A stretch of DNA of 64,000 nucleotides from Candidatus Defluviilinea proxima (GTDB lineage Bacteria > Chloroflexota > Anaerolineae > Anaerolineales > Villigracilaceae): assembly GCA_016721115.1 (NCBI GenBank), contig JADKIW010000001.1, positions 1,565,501-1,629,500 on the forward strand, in the 5' to 3' direction. The notes below the pieces were generated by a model. The model made no database searches and was not told where the DNA came from. It saw only the letters and a list, made by a program, of their open reading frames with translations. Positions 43,919-51,695 of this stretch are shown here, piece after piece (the first letter of the stretch is position 1; the number at the start of each line of letters is the position of its first letter). The translations under genes were made by a program, and so were the position numbers.

Positions 43919-45364
43919 TTACGCACAAGCCGACAGTACAACCTCAAACTTGTTCAACGCGTCGTCGATCACTGCATCTGTATCTGCCATGGACGTGTAC
44001 ATGCGCGAGCCTGCCAGTGTGACGAGGCCTTGCGACATGTACGCTGCGCCCATCTCTTCGATCATGTGTTTGCGCGGTTTGAGTTCTCGTGCCAAGCGGA
44101 TTGGATTCCGCAAGTCAAGCAACATCACGCCCGATGTCTCCAGATGGACGATAGAGCCTTGATTATATGCCACGAAGGGAAGGGCATACTTTTCAATGAT
44201 GGCTTGTAAGCCCTTTGTGAGTCTGTCACCGGCGCGTCCCGCAATGACGGGCGCGTTGGTTCGTTCCATCTCCAACAATGAGTAATAACCCGCGACACAG
44301 GAAAGAGGGTTCGCTGAAAGTGTCCCACCGACATATGCACGTTCACCGACTCCGCCGATGCCTGCCGCGAACCGCATGATCACATCTGCGCGGCCGCCGA
44401 CTCCACCTGCCATGGGGTATCCGCCCGTGATGCATTTGCCGAACACTGTCAGATCGGGTTTGACGCCGAAATAACCTTGAGCACCACCCAAGCCCACTCG
44501 AAAGCCGGTCACAACTTCGTCGAAGATCAGAAGCGCTCCGAACTCGTCGCACAATTCACGCACCTTTTGATTGAAGTCAAATGGAACGGGACGTGTTCCT
44601 GATTCAGGTCCTAATGGTTCGACGATAACCGCAGCAGTTCCGCCCCTTAGCCTGTTGAACATCAGCTGACGCTTCAACGCACCGAGACTGTTCGGAAAAA
44701 ATTCCTTCGTAGATGCGCTGGCCCCACGCGGAATGCCTTTTGCTTCGAGACGCCCCGTGCCCGGAACATGCAGGCCGTAAACCATTGGGTCGCTCCAGCC
44801 GTGATACGCACCGCCGACTTTGATAACATATTTCTTTTTGGTGTATGCGCGCGCCGCACGGATGGCCGCCATGACGCTCTCGGTACCCGAGCCCAACATG
44901 CGGAACATTTCCACAGCTGGCATGAAGCGGTTGACGAGTTGCGCAAGTTTCAATTCATATTCATGGAACAAACCAGTGACAGGCCCGCACGAACCCAACA
45001 TCTCAAAAACCTTTTCGCGCACGGGAGCATAGTTACTGCCGAGCACAGTGGGGCCACCTGCTTGCAGGAAGTCGATATATTGATTGCCATCTGCATCCCA
45101 AAGATGAGCGCCCTCTGCTTTTTCGATGGCGATGGGAAAGGGATAGTTGAATGCGAGGTTATGTTGTACGCCACCGGGGATATATTTCTTTGCTTCGTCA
45201 GTAAGTTCCTTCGAGCGTTTGCACTGAGTATCGAAATAAGAAAGGAACTCTTGCATCTTCTCGCGCTTGACATGGCGCAATGGCTGACTGACGAGATCGT
45301 TCAGTTTTGCGTACACTTTGTCTGTGTCGTGATATTCGCTGATTGCGTATTTTTGTTCGCTCAT
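43919..45364 (-). CDS. Class III aminotransferase (glutamate-1-semialdehyde aminomutase-like)
   Basis: A 481-residue PLP enzyme. Motifs: YIPGGVQHNLAF, MLGSGTESVMAAIRAARAYT, GGAYHGWSD, LIFDEVVTGFRVGLGG and the PLP-lysine region FGKCITGGYPMAGG. It is about 50 residues longer than HemL, mostly at the N-terminus, and true hemL is present at 28818, so a catabolic aminotransferase or aminomutase is more likely. It starts 1 nt after the class II aldolase stop. Together with aldolase, transporter and TetR regulator it forms an inducible unit; the substrate is unknown. Confidence 0.85.
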   Translation of the reverse strand: MSEQKYAISEYHDTDKVYAKLNDLVSQPLRHVKREKMQEFLSYFDTQCKRSKELTDEAKKYIPGGVQHNLAFNYPFPIAIEKAEGAHLWDADGNQYIDFLQAGGPTVLGSNYAPVREKVFEMLGSCGPVTGLFHEYELKLAQLVNRFMPAVEMFRMLGSGTESVMAAIRAARAYTKKKYVIKVGGAYHGWSDPMVYGLHVPGTGRLEAKGIPRGASASTKEFFPNSLGALKRQLMFNRLRGGTAAVIVEPLGPESGTRPVPFDFNQKVRELCDEFGALLIFDEVVTGFRVGLGGAQGYFGVKPDLTVFGKCITGGYPMAGGVGGRADVIMRFAAGIGGVGERAYVGGTLSANPLSCVAGYYSLLEMERTNAPVIAGRAGDRLTKGLQAIIEKYALPFVAYNQGSIVHLETSGVMLLDLRNPIRLARELKPRKHMIEEMGAAYMSQGLVTLAGSRMYTSMADTDAVIDDALNKFEVVLSACA

Positions 45365-45365
45365 A

Positions 45366-46052
45366 TTATTCTCCGCCTTTCACTTCTTCGCCTTTTTCGG
45401 CCTTCTTTTGATCCTTGCGTAATTTTGCAAATGCAATCTCGCGCACCGCCAAAGGAATTTTGCTAACTTTGCGTTCGGTACAAATCGCAAGTAAATATGC
45501 CAACGCACACTTTTCCAAAATTTCCACGTTGTGAACAGCACGTTCCATGTCGTGACCAAAAACCAGCGCGCCATGATTCTGCATCATGAAGGCGTTGTTA
45601 TGATTCTTGACATGCTTTGCAACTGTATTTTTGAGGAAACCTGTCCCCGATGGGGCGTAGGGGATGATGTCCACGCTTTTCCCGAGGAAGCGTGCCTGCT
45701 CATCGAACAAGGCAGGGATCGGCGCTTTGATCAACGTCAATGCGCTGGTATATACCTGATGCGTGTGGACAACCGCGTTCACATCCGCCCGGGCTTGGTA
45801 CACGGCTCCGTGCATCGCTGATTCAACTGACGGCTTGAGGTGACCGTCGATCATCGTCAAGTTGAAATCCAGCACGCAGACGTCCTCTGGGGTCATCTTC
45901 ATATAATCGTAGTTGGAGGGGGTGATGGCAAACGCATCCTGCCCGGGGATGCGCAACGAGAGGTTGCCTCCGGTCGCCATCAAATATCCTTTGCGCACCA
46001 ATTCGTGCGCGGTTTCGACAATTTGTTGTTTTTCAGAGTCAAAAGTTTTCAT
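45366..46052 (-). CDS. Class II aldolase/adducin-family protein
   Basis: A 228-residue zinc-dependent aldolase of the fuculose-/rhamnulose-phosphate and ribulose-phosphate epimerase family. Seen are TGGNLSLR, SAMHGAVYQ with a catalytic Glu just before (ESAMHG), the zinc ligands HTHQVYTSAL and a later MMQNHGALVFG. A Lys/Glu-rich tail ends it. It is the first gene of the minus operon and starts 26 nt after a predicted start site in the TetR-type operator. It may cleave a phosphorylated sugar or an aldol made by the operon's kinase or aminotransferase. Confidence 0.85.
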   Translation of the reverse strand: MKTFDSEKQQIVETAHELVRKGYLMATGGNLSLRIPGQDAFAITPSNYDYMKMTPEDVCVLDFNLTMIDGHLKPSVESAMHGAVYQARADVNAVVHTHQVYTSALTLIKAPIPALFDEQARFLGKSVDIIPYAPSGTGFLKNTVAKHVKNHNNAFMMQNHGALVFGHDMERAVHNVEILEKCALAYLLAICTERKVSKIPLAVREIAFAKLRKDQKKAEKGEEVKGGE

Positions 46053-46068
46053 GGAATATCTCTTTGTA

Positions 46069-46085
46069 TCTAGACAGTGTCTAGA
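46069..46085. promoter_or_regulatory. Palindromic operator at the aldolase transcription start
   Basis: TCTAGACA-G-TGTCTAGA, a perfect 8+1+8 palindrome. It covers the predicted start of the minus-strand transcript (about 46078), directly downstream of the -10 TACAAT (46090-46085). Probable binding site of the adjacent TetR-family protein. Confidence 0.65.
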
Positions 46086-46129
46086 TTGTAGGCTAAAATC
46101 TTGACGTCGTCAAGATTGGCGTTTAAGAT
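46085..46129. promoter_or_regulatory. Overlapping divergent promoters with palindromic -35 region
   Basis: AATCTTGAC-N3-GTCAAGATT (46097-46117) contains a TTGACG hexamer on each strand. Minus: TTGACG (46113-46108), 17 nt, TACAAT (46090-46085). Plus: TTGACG (46101-46106), 17 nt, TAAGAT (46124-46129). The plus start site would fall at or next to the TetR ATG (46136), giving a leaderless message. A repressor bound here would block both promoters. Confidence 0.7.
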
Positions 46130-46135
46130 TTTAAT

Positions 46136-46747
46136 ATGCCACGAAAAAACTACCATCACGGTGACTTGAAGAATGCGCTCATCAAAGCGGGCGTTGAGAT
46201 CCTTGCAAAGGAAGGGGCTGGCGGTTTGAGCCTACGCAAGGTGGCGCAAAAGGCTGGGGTGAGTCACTCCGCGCCCTATTCTCATTTCCCTGATAAACAA
46301 TCTCTTATCGCGGCAATTTCCACTGAGGGTTTCAATCAACTGCATAATGCGTTGCAATCTGCTACAGAGAAATACAAGGACAATCCCAAACGTCAATTAA
46401 TGGAGGGGGCGGGGGCGTATGTGCGATTTGCCATGCAAAACACGGATACGTTCAAGATCATGTTTTCCGGCGTATTGGAAAAAGAAAAGGAATATCCATC
46501 CTTTGTAGATGCCTCTCGCAAAGCATTTGAAGTGGTAGTGGAGATTATTCAGGCATGTCAGGGTGTGGGGTTGTTGCGGGCCACTCCGCCAGAGATGATG
46601 GCGGTCGCGGTATGGGGACAGGTACACGGCATTATTTCACTTGCACTCGAAGGGCAAATTTCTCATACGATTCTTGACGAGCATACTCTTCAAGAGATCG
46701 TGTTGTTTGCCGTTGAGCAGATGGTTTTATCTGCCAAGAGTTCATAA
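46136..46747 (+). CDS. TetR-family transcriptional regulator
   Basis: A 203-residue regulator: N-terminal TetR helix-turn-helix (LSLRKVAQKAGVSHSAPYSHFPDKQSLIAAI, residues about 31-60) and a C-terminal ligand domain of the WHG type (TFKIMFSGVL, then AVWGQVHGIISLALEG). It is divergent from the aldolase-aminotransferase-MFS operon and shares a palindromic control region with it, so it probably represses both. No Shine-Dalgarno is seen before the ATG; the promoter geometry predicts a leaderless transcript. The inducer is unknown. Confidence 0.92.
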   Translation: MPRKNYHHGDLKNALIKAGVEILAKEGAGGLSLRKVAQKAGVSHSAPYSHFPDKQSLIAAISTEGFNQLHNALQSATEKYKDNPKRQLMEGAGAYVRFAMQNTDTFKIMFSGVLEKEKEYPSFVDASRKAFEVVVEIIQACQGVGLLRATPPEMMAVAVWGQVHGIISLALEGQISHTILDEHTLQEIVLFAVEQMVLSAKSS

Positions 46748-46914
46748 GGGTGATTGAAAGGTTATTCCCCTTTTTTGTGTAAAACTTCCATCGTTGGGGC
46801 GTAATGATGAGGCGCGCGAAAATCTTGCTGTGATATAGTTCGCCATCACCTCTAGCCCTTCTCCCCAAGAGAAAGGCTAGTCACTTATAATTATTTTTTA
46901 CTGTTTGGAGCCTC

Positions 46915-48123
46915 ATGTTTACATTCCGCGCACTCAAACATCGTTCCTTCGCCTTGCTTTGGAGCGGGCAAACTCTCTCCCGCCTTGGTGATTTCGTCTA
47001 TGAGATCGCACTCTCGTGGTGGATCTTGCAAAAGACCGGCTCCGCCGAAGCGATGGGATTGATGTGGGTCTTTGTCGCCACGCCTTCGGTTTTATTCCTC
47101 TTGTTGGGCGGCGCCATGGTGGACCGCTTGCCGCGCATTGTGTTGATGGTGATCTCTGACATGGGACGCGCCATGGTAGTGTTATTTGTTGCGGGGCTTG
47201 CATATTTCGATCAATTACAGGTCTGGCATATTTACGCTACGAGTTTTTTCTTCGGCATGGTGGACGCGTTCTTTACGCCTGCCTATTTTGCAGTTGTGCC
47301 GCAGGTTGTCCCTGAAGAAGACCTTTCCTCGGCAAACGCTTTAACCAGTATCAGTTCCAATTTGGGACGTGTGGTGGGGCCTTCGCTCGGCGCATGGATC
47401 GTGGCCTGGGTGGGGAACTCGGCCGCATTTTTTATCAACGGCGCTTCTTTCTTAATTTCGGCTGGACTCCTGATTCCCTTATTCTTTGCCAAAATCCTAG
47501 CCCCTACGCCTTCAGAGAATCACATTCTTGAAGATATTCGCGCGGGGGTTCGCGTGGTGCTATCCAAACCGTGGTTGTGGATCACGATTGCCATCTATTC
47601 GTTGATCAACGTCACGTTGATCGGTCCGTATGTGGTGGCGATGCCCTTCCTCGTCAGTGATTTCATGAAGGAAGATGTAACGCGACTTGGTTTCCTTCTC
47701 TCCATTTTCCCCATCGGGTATGTGATCGGCGGTACATGGCTTGGGCGATACTCAAAACTTCCATGTCGCGGAATCTTGATGAACGCAACTCTCGCTTTGG
47801 CCGCGATCATGCTCAGTCTCTATGGGCTTCATCTTCCCTTGTGGACTCTCGTTGTCGCCGCATTGGTCAATGGCATTGCGTTGCAGGCCGGTATGTTGGC
47901 ATGGACTCACCTCCTGCAGGAAAAGATTCCCAACGAACAATTGGGCCGTGTTTCGAGCATCGATCAAATGGGCTCACTCAGCCTGATGCCGATCGGTATG
48001 TATCTTGCAGGTGTGTTGACTGAAAAGATCGGCCCCTCGCCTGTATTTCTATTTGGTGGTGGTATCACGGCGTTGGTAGCCCTGCTCGCGATCACACATC
48101 CCGCCATCCGTAATTTGGATTGA
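46915..48123 (+). CDS. MFS transporter, EntS-like exporter type
   Basis: A 402-residue major facilitator of the MFS_3 (enterobactin-exporter-like) group: FRALKHRSFALLWSGQTLSRLGDFVYEIALSWW start, PTLKQ-free loop with GGAMVDRLPRIVLM, and LTSISSNLGRVVGPSLG in helix 5. Helices are evenly spaced. GGAG lies 7 nt before the ATG. It stands alone between the TetR gene (167 nt, nothing recognised) and a terminator. The substrate is unknown; drugs or small metabolites are usual. Confidence 0.87.
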   Translation: MFTFRALKHRSFALLWSGQTLSRLGDFVYEIALSWWILQKTGSAEAMGLMWVFVATPSVLFLLLGGAMVDRLPRIVLMVISDMGRAMVVLFVAGLAYFDQLQVWHIYATSFFFGMVDAFFTPAYFAVVPQVVPEEDLSSANALTSISSNLGRVVGPSLGAWIVAWVGNSAAFFINGASFLISAGLLIPLFFAKILAPTPSENHILEDIRAGVRVVLSKPWLWITIAIYSLINVTLIGPYVVAMPFLVSDFMKEDVTRLGFLLSIFPIGYVIGGTWLGRYSKLPCRGILMNATLALAAIMLSLYGLHLPLWTLVVAALVNGIALQAGMLAWTHLLQEKIPNEQLGRVSSIDQMGSLSLMPIGMYLAGVLTEKIGPSPVFLFGGGITALVALLAITHPAIRNLD

Positions 48124-48151
48124 ACACTTAGAAATAGTACGTCATAACTTT

Positions 48152-48189
48152 ACGTCCATCGTTCGGTCAACGATGGACGTTTTTATTTT
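48152..48189 (+). terminator. Rho-independent terminator after the MFS exporter
   Basis: ACGTCCATCGTT (48152-48163) and AACGATGGACGT (48169-48180) form a perfect 12-bp stem with a 5-nt loop, followed by TTTTATTTT. Confidence 0.9.
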
Positions 48190-48313
48190 GAATGCGATAA
48201 ATCAGACCTGTATATATTCAACCTGATGGTTCAACAACTTCGCAGATTAATTCCCGTACATCATAGTAATGTGCAAAACGCACAATGATTTATGGAATTA
48301 TTTTGAGGAGACA

Positions 48314-49258
48314 ATGAACAGGAAAGCACAATCAAGTGGAAGTCTGGCAGCTTCCATTACCAGGTCAGCCAGCAAACAGACGTATTACACGATCCGCTTT
48401 TTTGTAGATCGTGGTCGCGCGGAAGATGCATTTCGGGCATATGGATATTTTCGGTGGGTGGATGATGTCATTGATCAGGAATCAGGCTCAAGCGTGGAAA
48501 GAAGCGCTTTTGTCGATCGGCAGAGACTTTTATTAGACTCTTGCTATCGAGGCGAAGTCCCGAATGATCTATGCATCGAGGAATCGATGTTGGTTGACCT
48601 CATCTGCCACGACACCGAAAAGAATAGCGGACTTCAAATTTACCTGCGCAACATGATGGACGTGATGGTCTTCGATATGAATCGGCGTGGACAAGCGATC
48701 TCGCAGGCGGAGTTGTACGAGTATTCGCACAAGTTGGCGAAGGCTGTGACGGAAGCAATGTATTACTTCATTGGGCACGATGATCCTTCACCGTGCCACG
48801 AAGCGCGATATATGGCCGTGACTGCCGCTCATATGACCCATATGCTGAGGGATGCGGTGGAAGATGTCGAGGCTGGCTATTTCAATATTCCGCGTGAGGT
48901 TCTTGCCGCACGTGGGATCTCGCCACAGGATATGACCAGCCAGGCGTACCGTGAATGGGTTTGTGGACGAGTCCAATTGGCGCACGGATATTTCCAGTTA
49001 TCGCGAGAATGTACAGCGCAGGTGAAGAACTGGCGTTGTCGTTTGGCTGGATACGCCTACACAGCGCGCTTCGAGTGGATGTTGAATGCCATCGAACGTG
49101 ATAATTATTGTCTGCGCTCAGAATATCCAGAGCGAAAAAGTATACAGGCTGGCTTGTGGATGGCTTGGCATGTGTTGACATCCGCATTTGTGATGCCTTC
49201 TTTCAAAACCGAGACCCGTAAACTTGCGCCGCAACCTGTGCGGGTGGATAAGAGATGA
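48314..49258 (+). CDS. Squalene/phytoene synthase family protein
   Basis: A 314-residue trans-isoprenyl diphosphate head-to-head synthase. The first Asp-rich motif is WVDDVIDQE (near residue 55) and the second is RDAVEDVEAGYFNIP (near residue 180), with QLAHGYF-type spacing after it. It would join two prenyl diphosphates; the phytoene product is favoured because a phytoene desaturase follows 106 nt later. ATG 48314 has GAGGAG upstream; the frame is open 15 codons earlier without support. Confidence 0.85.
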   Translation: MNRKAQSSGSLAASITRSASKQTYYTIRFFVDRGRAEDAFRAYGYFRWVDDVIDQESGSSVERSAFVDRQRLLLDSCYRGEVPNDLCIEESMLVDLICHDTEKNSGLQIYLRNMMDVMVFDMNRRGQAISQAELYEYSHKLAKAVTEAMYYFIGHDDPSPCHEARYMAVTAAHMTHMLRDAVEDVEAGYFNIPREVLAARGISPQDMTSQAYREWVCGRVQLAHGYFQLSRECTAQVKNWRCRLAGYAYTARFEWMLNAIERDNYCLRSEYPERKSIQAGLWMAWHVLTSAFVMPSFKTETRKLAPQPVRVDKR

Positions 49259-49272
49259 TTTAGAAAAGCATT

Positions 49273-49352
49273 AACCACGAAGTACACAAAGGACACTAAG
49301 GTCTATGCCTTAAACGCTTTGTTGACTTCGCGACCTTTGTAGTTGAAAAAGA
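49273..49352. repeat. Degenerate inverted intergenic repeat
   Basis: AACCACGAAGTACACAAAGG on the left and, in reverse complement, AACTACAAAGGTCGCGAAG on the right frame an 80-nt segment between the two carotenoid genes. The words resemble intergenic hairpin repeats that recur in many environmental bacterial genomes. A related decayed stretch (ACCACTAAG...GCACAAAGG) is at 60318-60350, between hypB and hypA. Confidence 0.35.
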
Positions 49353-49364
49353 TAGAGTGTAAAA

Positions 49365-50846
49365 ATGAAAACAAAAAACGTAATTGTGATTGGGGCGGGC
49401 ATTGGCGGGCTTACTGCCGCTATTCATTTGGCAAAACGTGGTTTGCATGTGACCATTGTTGAGAAAAACTCGCACGCGGGCGGGCGCTGTGATCGCATCA
49501 GCCGTGATGGGCATCATTTCGATACAGGTCCCACATTGTTGGTGATGCCGCTTCTCTACGAGGCGGAATTCAATGCATTGGGAACGTCCATGCATGATGT
49601 GCTTGATCTGCAACGTGTTGACCCGACCTATCACCTTGCTTTTGATGATGGCAGTCAGTTAGCACTCACGTCTGATATGGACTCCATGAAAAAGCAGATG
49701 GAACAATTTGAAACGGGGAGTTTTCAAAACCTACTGCGCTACATGGACGAAGGTCAACGCCACTATCACCTCGGCATTGAGAAGTTGGTGAAACCTGATT
49801 TTCGCAAAGCTTCTGATTTTTTCAAGCTTAGCAACCTGCCTCTGGTACATCAGGTCAAGCCTCTGACAAAACATTATGCCAACATGTCGCATTACTTTGA
49901 TGATCCGCGTTTGAAATCCGCATTCACGTTTCAAGATGTGTACATGGGGCTGAGTCCGTTCGAAGCGCCTGCCACGTTCTCGATGATGCCTTACACCGAG
50001 TTGGCGCACGGTGTCTACTATCCCAAGGGTGGTATGTATAGCATTGTTGAAGCTCTCGTGTCTTTGGCAGAAGAGGCCGGGGTGAAGTTTCAATTTGATT
50101 CGAAAGTGGAGCAAATCGAAGTCAAAGAAAGAAGCGCGCGTGGCGTCATTGTCAACGGACAGGTATTGAATGCGGATGCCGTCCTTGCCAACGCCGACCT
50201 CCCGTACGTCTATCAAAACCTTTTGCCGCAGGATGGCGAATCGAAAAAGTTGGATCGCAAACGCTATTCGTGTTCGGTTATCAGTTTTTTCTGGGGGATG
50301 GATAAGCCCTACGAGACGCTCCCGCCGCATATGCTTTTCCTCGCAAGTGATTATCGCGAAAACTTTGATTCGATCATTCGTGATTTGAGCCTGCCTACTA
50401 ATCCCAGTCTTTATATCCACGCCCCAGCCCGACTCGACCCAACCATGGCGCCGCAAGGACAGGACACCTTGATCGCGATTGTGCCTGTAGGACACATGAG
50501 CGCGAATGGTGAACAGGATTGGGCGGCCTTGCGCGATGAAGCACGTCGACAGGTCTTGCGGCGATTAGCGAGTGTTGGTGTGACCGATCTGGAATCACAT
50601 ATCAAATTCGAGACCACATTCACACCGCTTTCATGGAAGAAACGCTATAACCTTGTCAAAGGCTCCACACACGGGCTGTGCCACAACCTGATGCAGTTGG
50701 GATACTTCCGCCCTGATAACAAACATGCGCATTATCATAATTTGTATTTCACTGGCGCGAGCACCCGCCCAGGGACGGGCATGCCGACAGCTATGGTTTC
50801 GGGGCGACAATCGGCGCAACGAATCATAGATGATCTGAAGCTCTAA
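49365..50846 (+). CDS. crtI: Phytoene desaturase (CrtI-type)
   Basis: A 493-residue FAD-dependent desaturase of the CrtI family, which introduces double bonds into phytoene. The N-terminal dinucleotide-binding motif VIGAGIGGLTAAIHLAKRG is followed by EKNSHAGGRC and FDTGPTLLVMP. The C-terminal family signature is YFTGASTRPGTGMPTAM. The segment GGMYSIVEALVSLAEEAGV in the middle is typical. It lies after the phytoene/squalene synthase gene. The number of desaturation steps cannot be predicted; a diapophytoene or squalene-type substrate is possible. Confidence 0.87.
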   Translation: MKTKNVIVIGAGIGGLTAAIHLAKRGLHVTIVEKNSHAGGRCDRISRDGHHFDTGPTLLVMPLLYEAEFNALGTSMHDVLDLQRVDPTYHLAFDDGSQLALTSDMDSMKKQMEQFETGSFQNLLRYMDEGQRHYHLGIEKLVKPDFRKASDFFKLSNLPLVHQVKPLTKHYANMSHYFDDPRLKSAFTFQDVYMGLSPFEAPATFSMMPYTELAHGVYYPKGGMYSIVEALVSLAEEAGVKFQFDSKVEQIEVKERSARGVIVNGQVLNADAVLANADLPYVYQNLLPQDGESKKLDRKRYSCSVISFFWGMDKPYETLPPHMLFLASDYRENFDSIIRDLSLPTNPSLYIHAPARLDPTMAPQGQDTLIAIVPVGHMSANGEQDWAALRDEARRQVLRRLASVGVTDLESHIKFETTFTPLSWKKRYNLVKGSTHGLCHNLMQLGYFRPDNKHAHYHNLYFTGASTRPGTGMPTAMVSGRQSAQRIIDDLKL

Positions 50847-50948
50847 ACCTTTGTCTCGGATATGTTGTGACATGAGTGGGCGTATTTCATTTGGGCGCTT
50901 ATCCGAATAAATCGTTTCATTTTTTCGTTGAATACGTGGAGATAAAAA

Positions 50949-51629
50949 ATGAATACGATAACAAAAACTTCCAGAGTCTTGGGGCTTGCTTTCCTATTGC
51001 AGTTCGTTACTTCCTTTGCGAGTGGTGCTTTTCTAAAAGGTGCATGGTTTGTAGAAGGGGATATGGGCGGAACAATGCTCAAGATTGCGACAAACCCTAC
51101 GGTGTTTCGGGCCAATATCCTGTTGGATATGCTTACGGCTATGGGTGTTGCCTTCTTGGGGAGTATGCTGTATCTAACCTTGCGAAGACAAAATGAAAAA
51201 ATAGCTCTTACTGCTCTTGGATTGTATTGGCTGGAAGTGGCCTTGTTGGCAGTCAGCCGGATGGATGCTTTCTCACTTTTGCGCCTCAGCCAGGACTATG
51301 CTACTTCTGGTCAAGCTGTTGAACTGTTACGCCTTGGAAAAGTGATGTACGAGTCTATGGATTTTGTTGGCAACACACTTCACATGTTGGTGTTTTGCTT
51401 TGGCGGTATCCTGTTTTATTATCTCCTCTATAAATCAGGCATCGTCCCGCGGTGGATGTCACTGTGGGGACTTGTTACGATCCTCCCAATGCTGTTTGGG
51501 ACATTCACACAGATGTTTGGGTATACCATTCCGTTCGGTTTTTATCTGCCCTACGTGCCCTTTGAGTTGGTTATCGGGGTTTGGATTTTGATAAAAGGTG
51601 TTGAAACTGACTCGTCCAAGTTGCCATAA
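50949..51629 (+). CDS. DUF4386 membrane protein
   Basis: A 226-residue membrane protein with about six helices, fitting the DUF4386 family: SRVLGLAFLLQFVTSFASGAFLKG at the N-terminus, NPTVFRANILLDMLTAMGVAFLGSMLY, and the C-terminal PRWMSLWGLVTILPMLFG. GGAG precedes the ATG. Family function is unknown. It lies 100 nt after crtI and 66 nt before the carrier gene, so an operon is possible. Confidence 0.78.
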   Translation: MNTITKTSRVLGLAFLLQFVTSFASGAFLKGAWFVEGDMGGTMLKIATNPTVFRANILLDMLTAMGVAFLGSMLYLTLRRQNEKIALTALGLYWLEVALLAVSRMDAFSLLRLSQDYATSGQAVELLRLGKVMYESMDFVGNTLHMLVFCFGGILFYYLLYKSGIVPRWMSLWGLVTILPMLFGTFTQMFGYTIPFGFYLPYVPFELVIGVWILIKGVETDSSKLP

Positions 51630-51695
51630 AAGTTAACAAACGCCTCCAAAAATCTATGGTAAAGTTTGCCCAATTTCCCACCCAGGAGCTTCACC

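Noticed and set aside
44768..45466. 232-aa open frame on plus, antisense to the aminotransferase and aldolase genes
   Set aside because: Overlaps two genes with clear motifs and has no ribosome-binding site or recognisable domain.
46632..46868. 78-aa minus-strand frame at the end of the TetR gene
   Set aside because: Mostly antisense to TetR coding sequence, no ribosome-binding site, no recognised domain.
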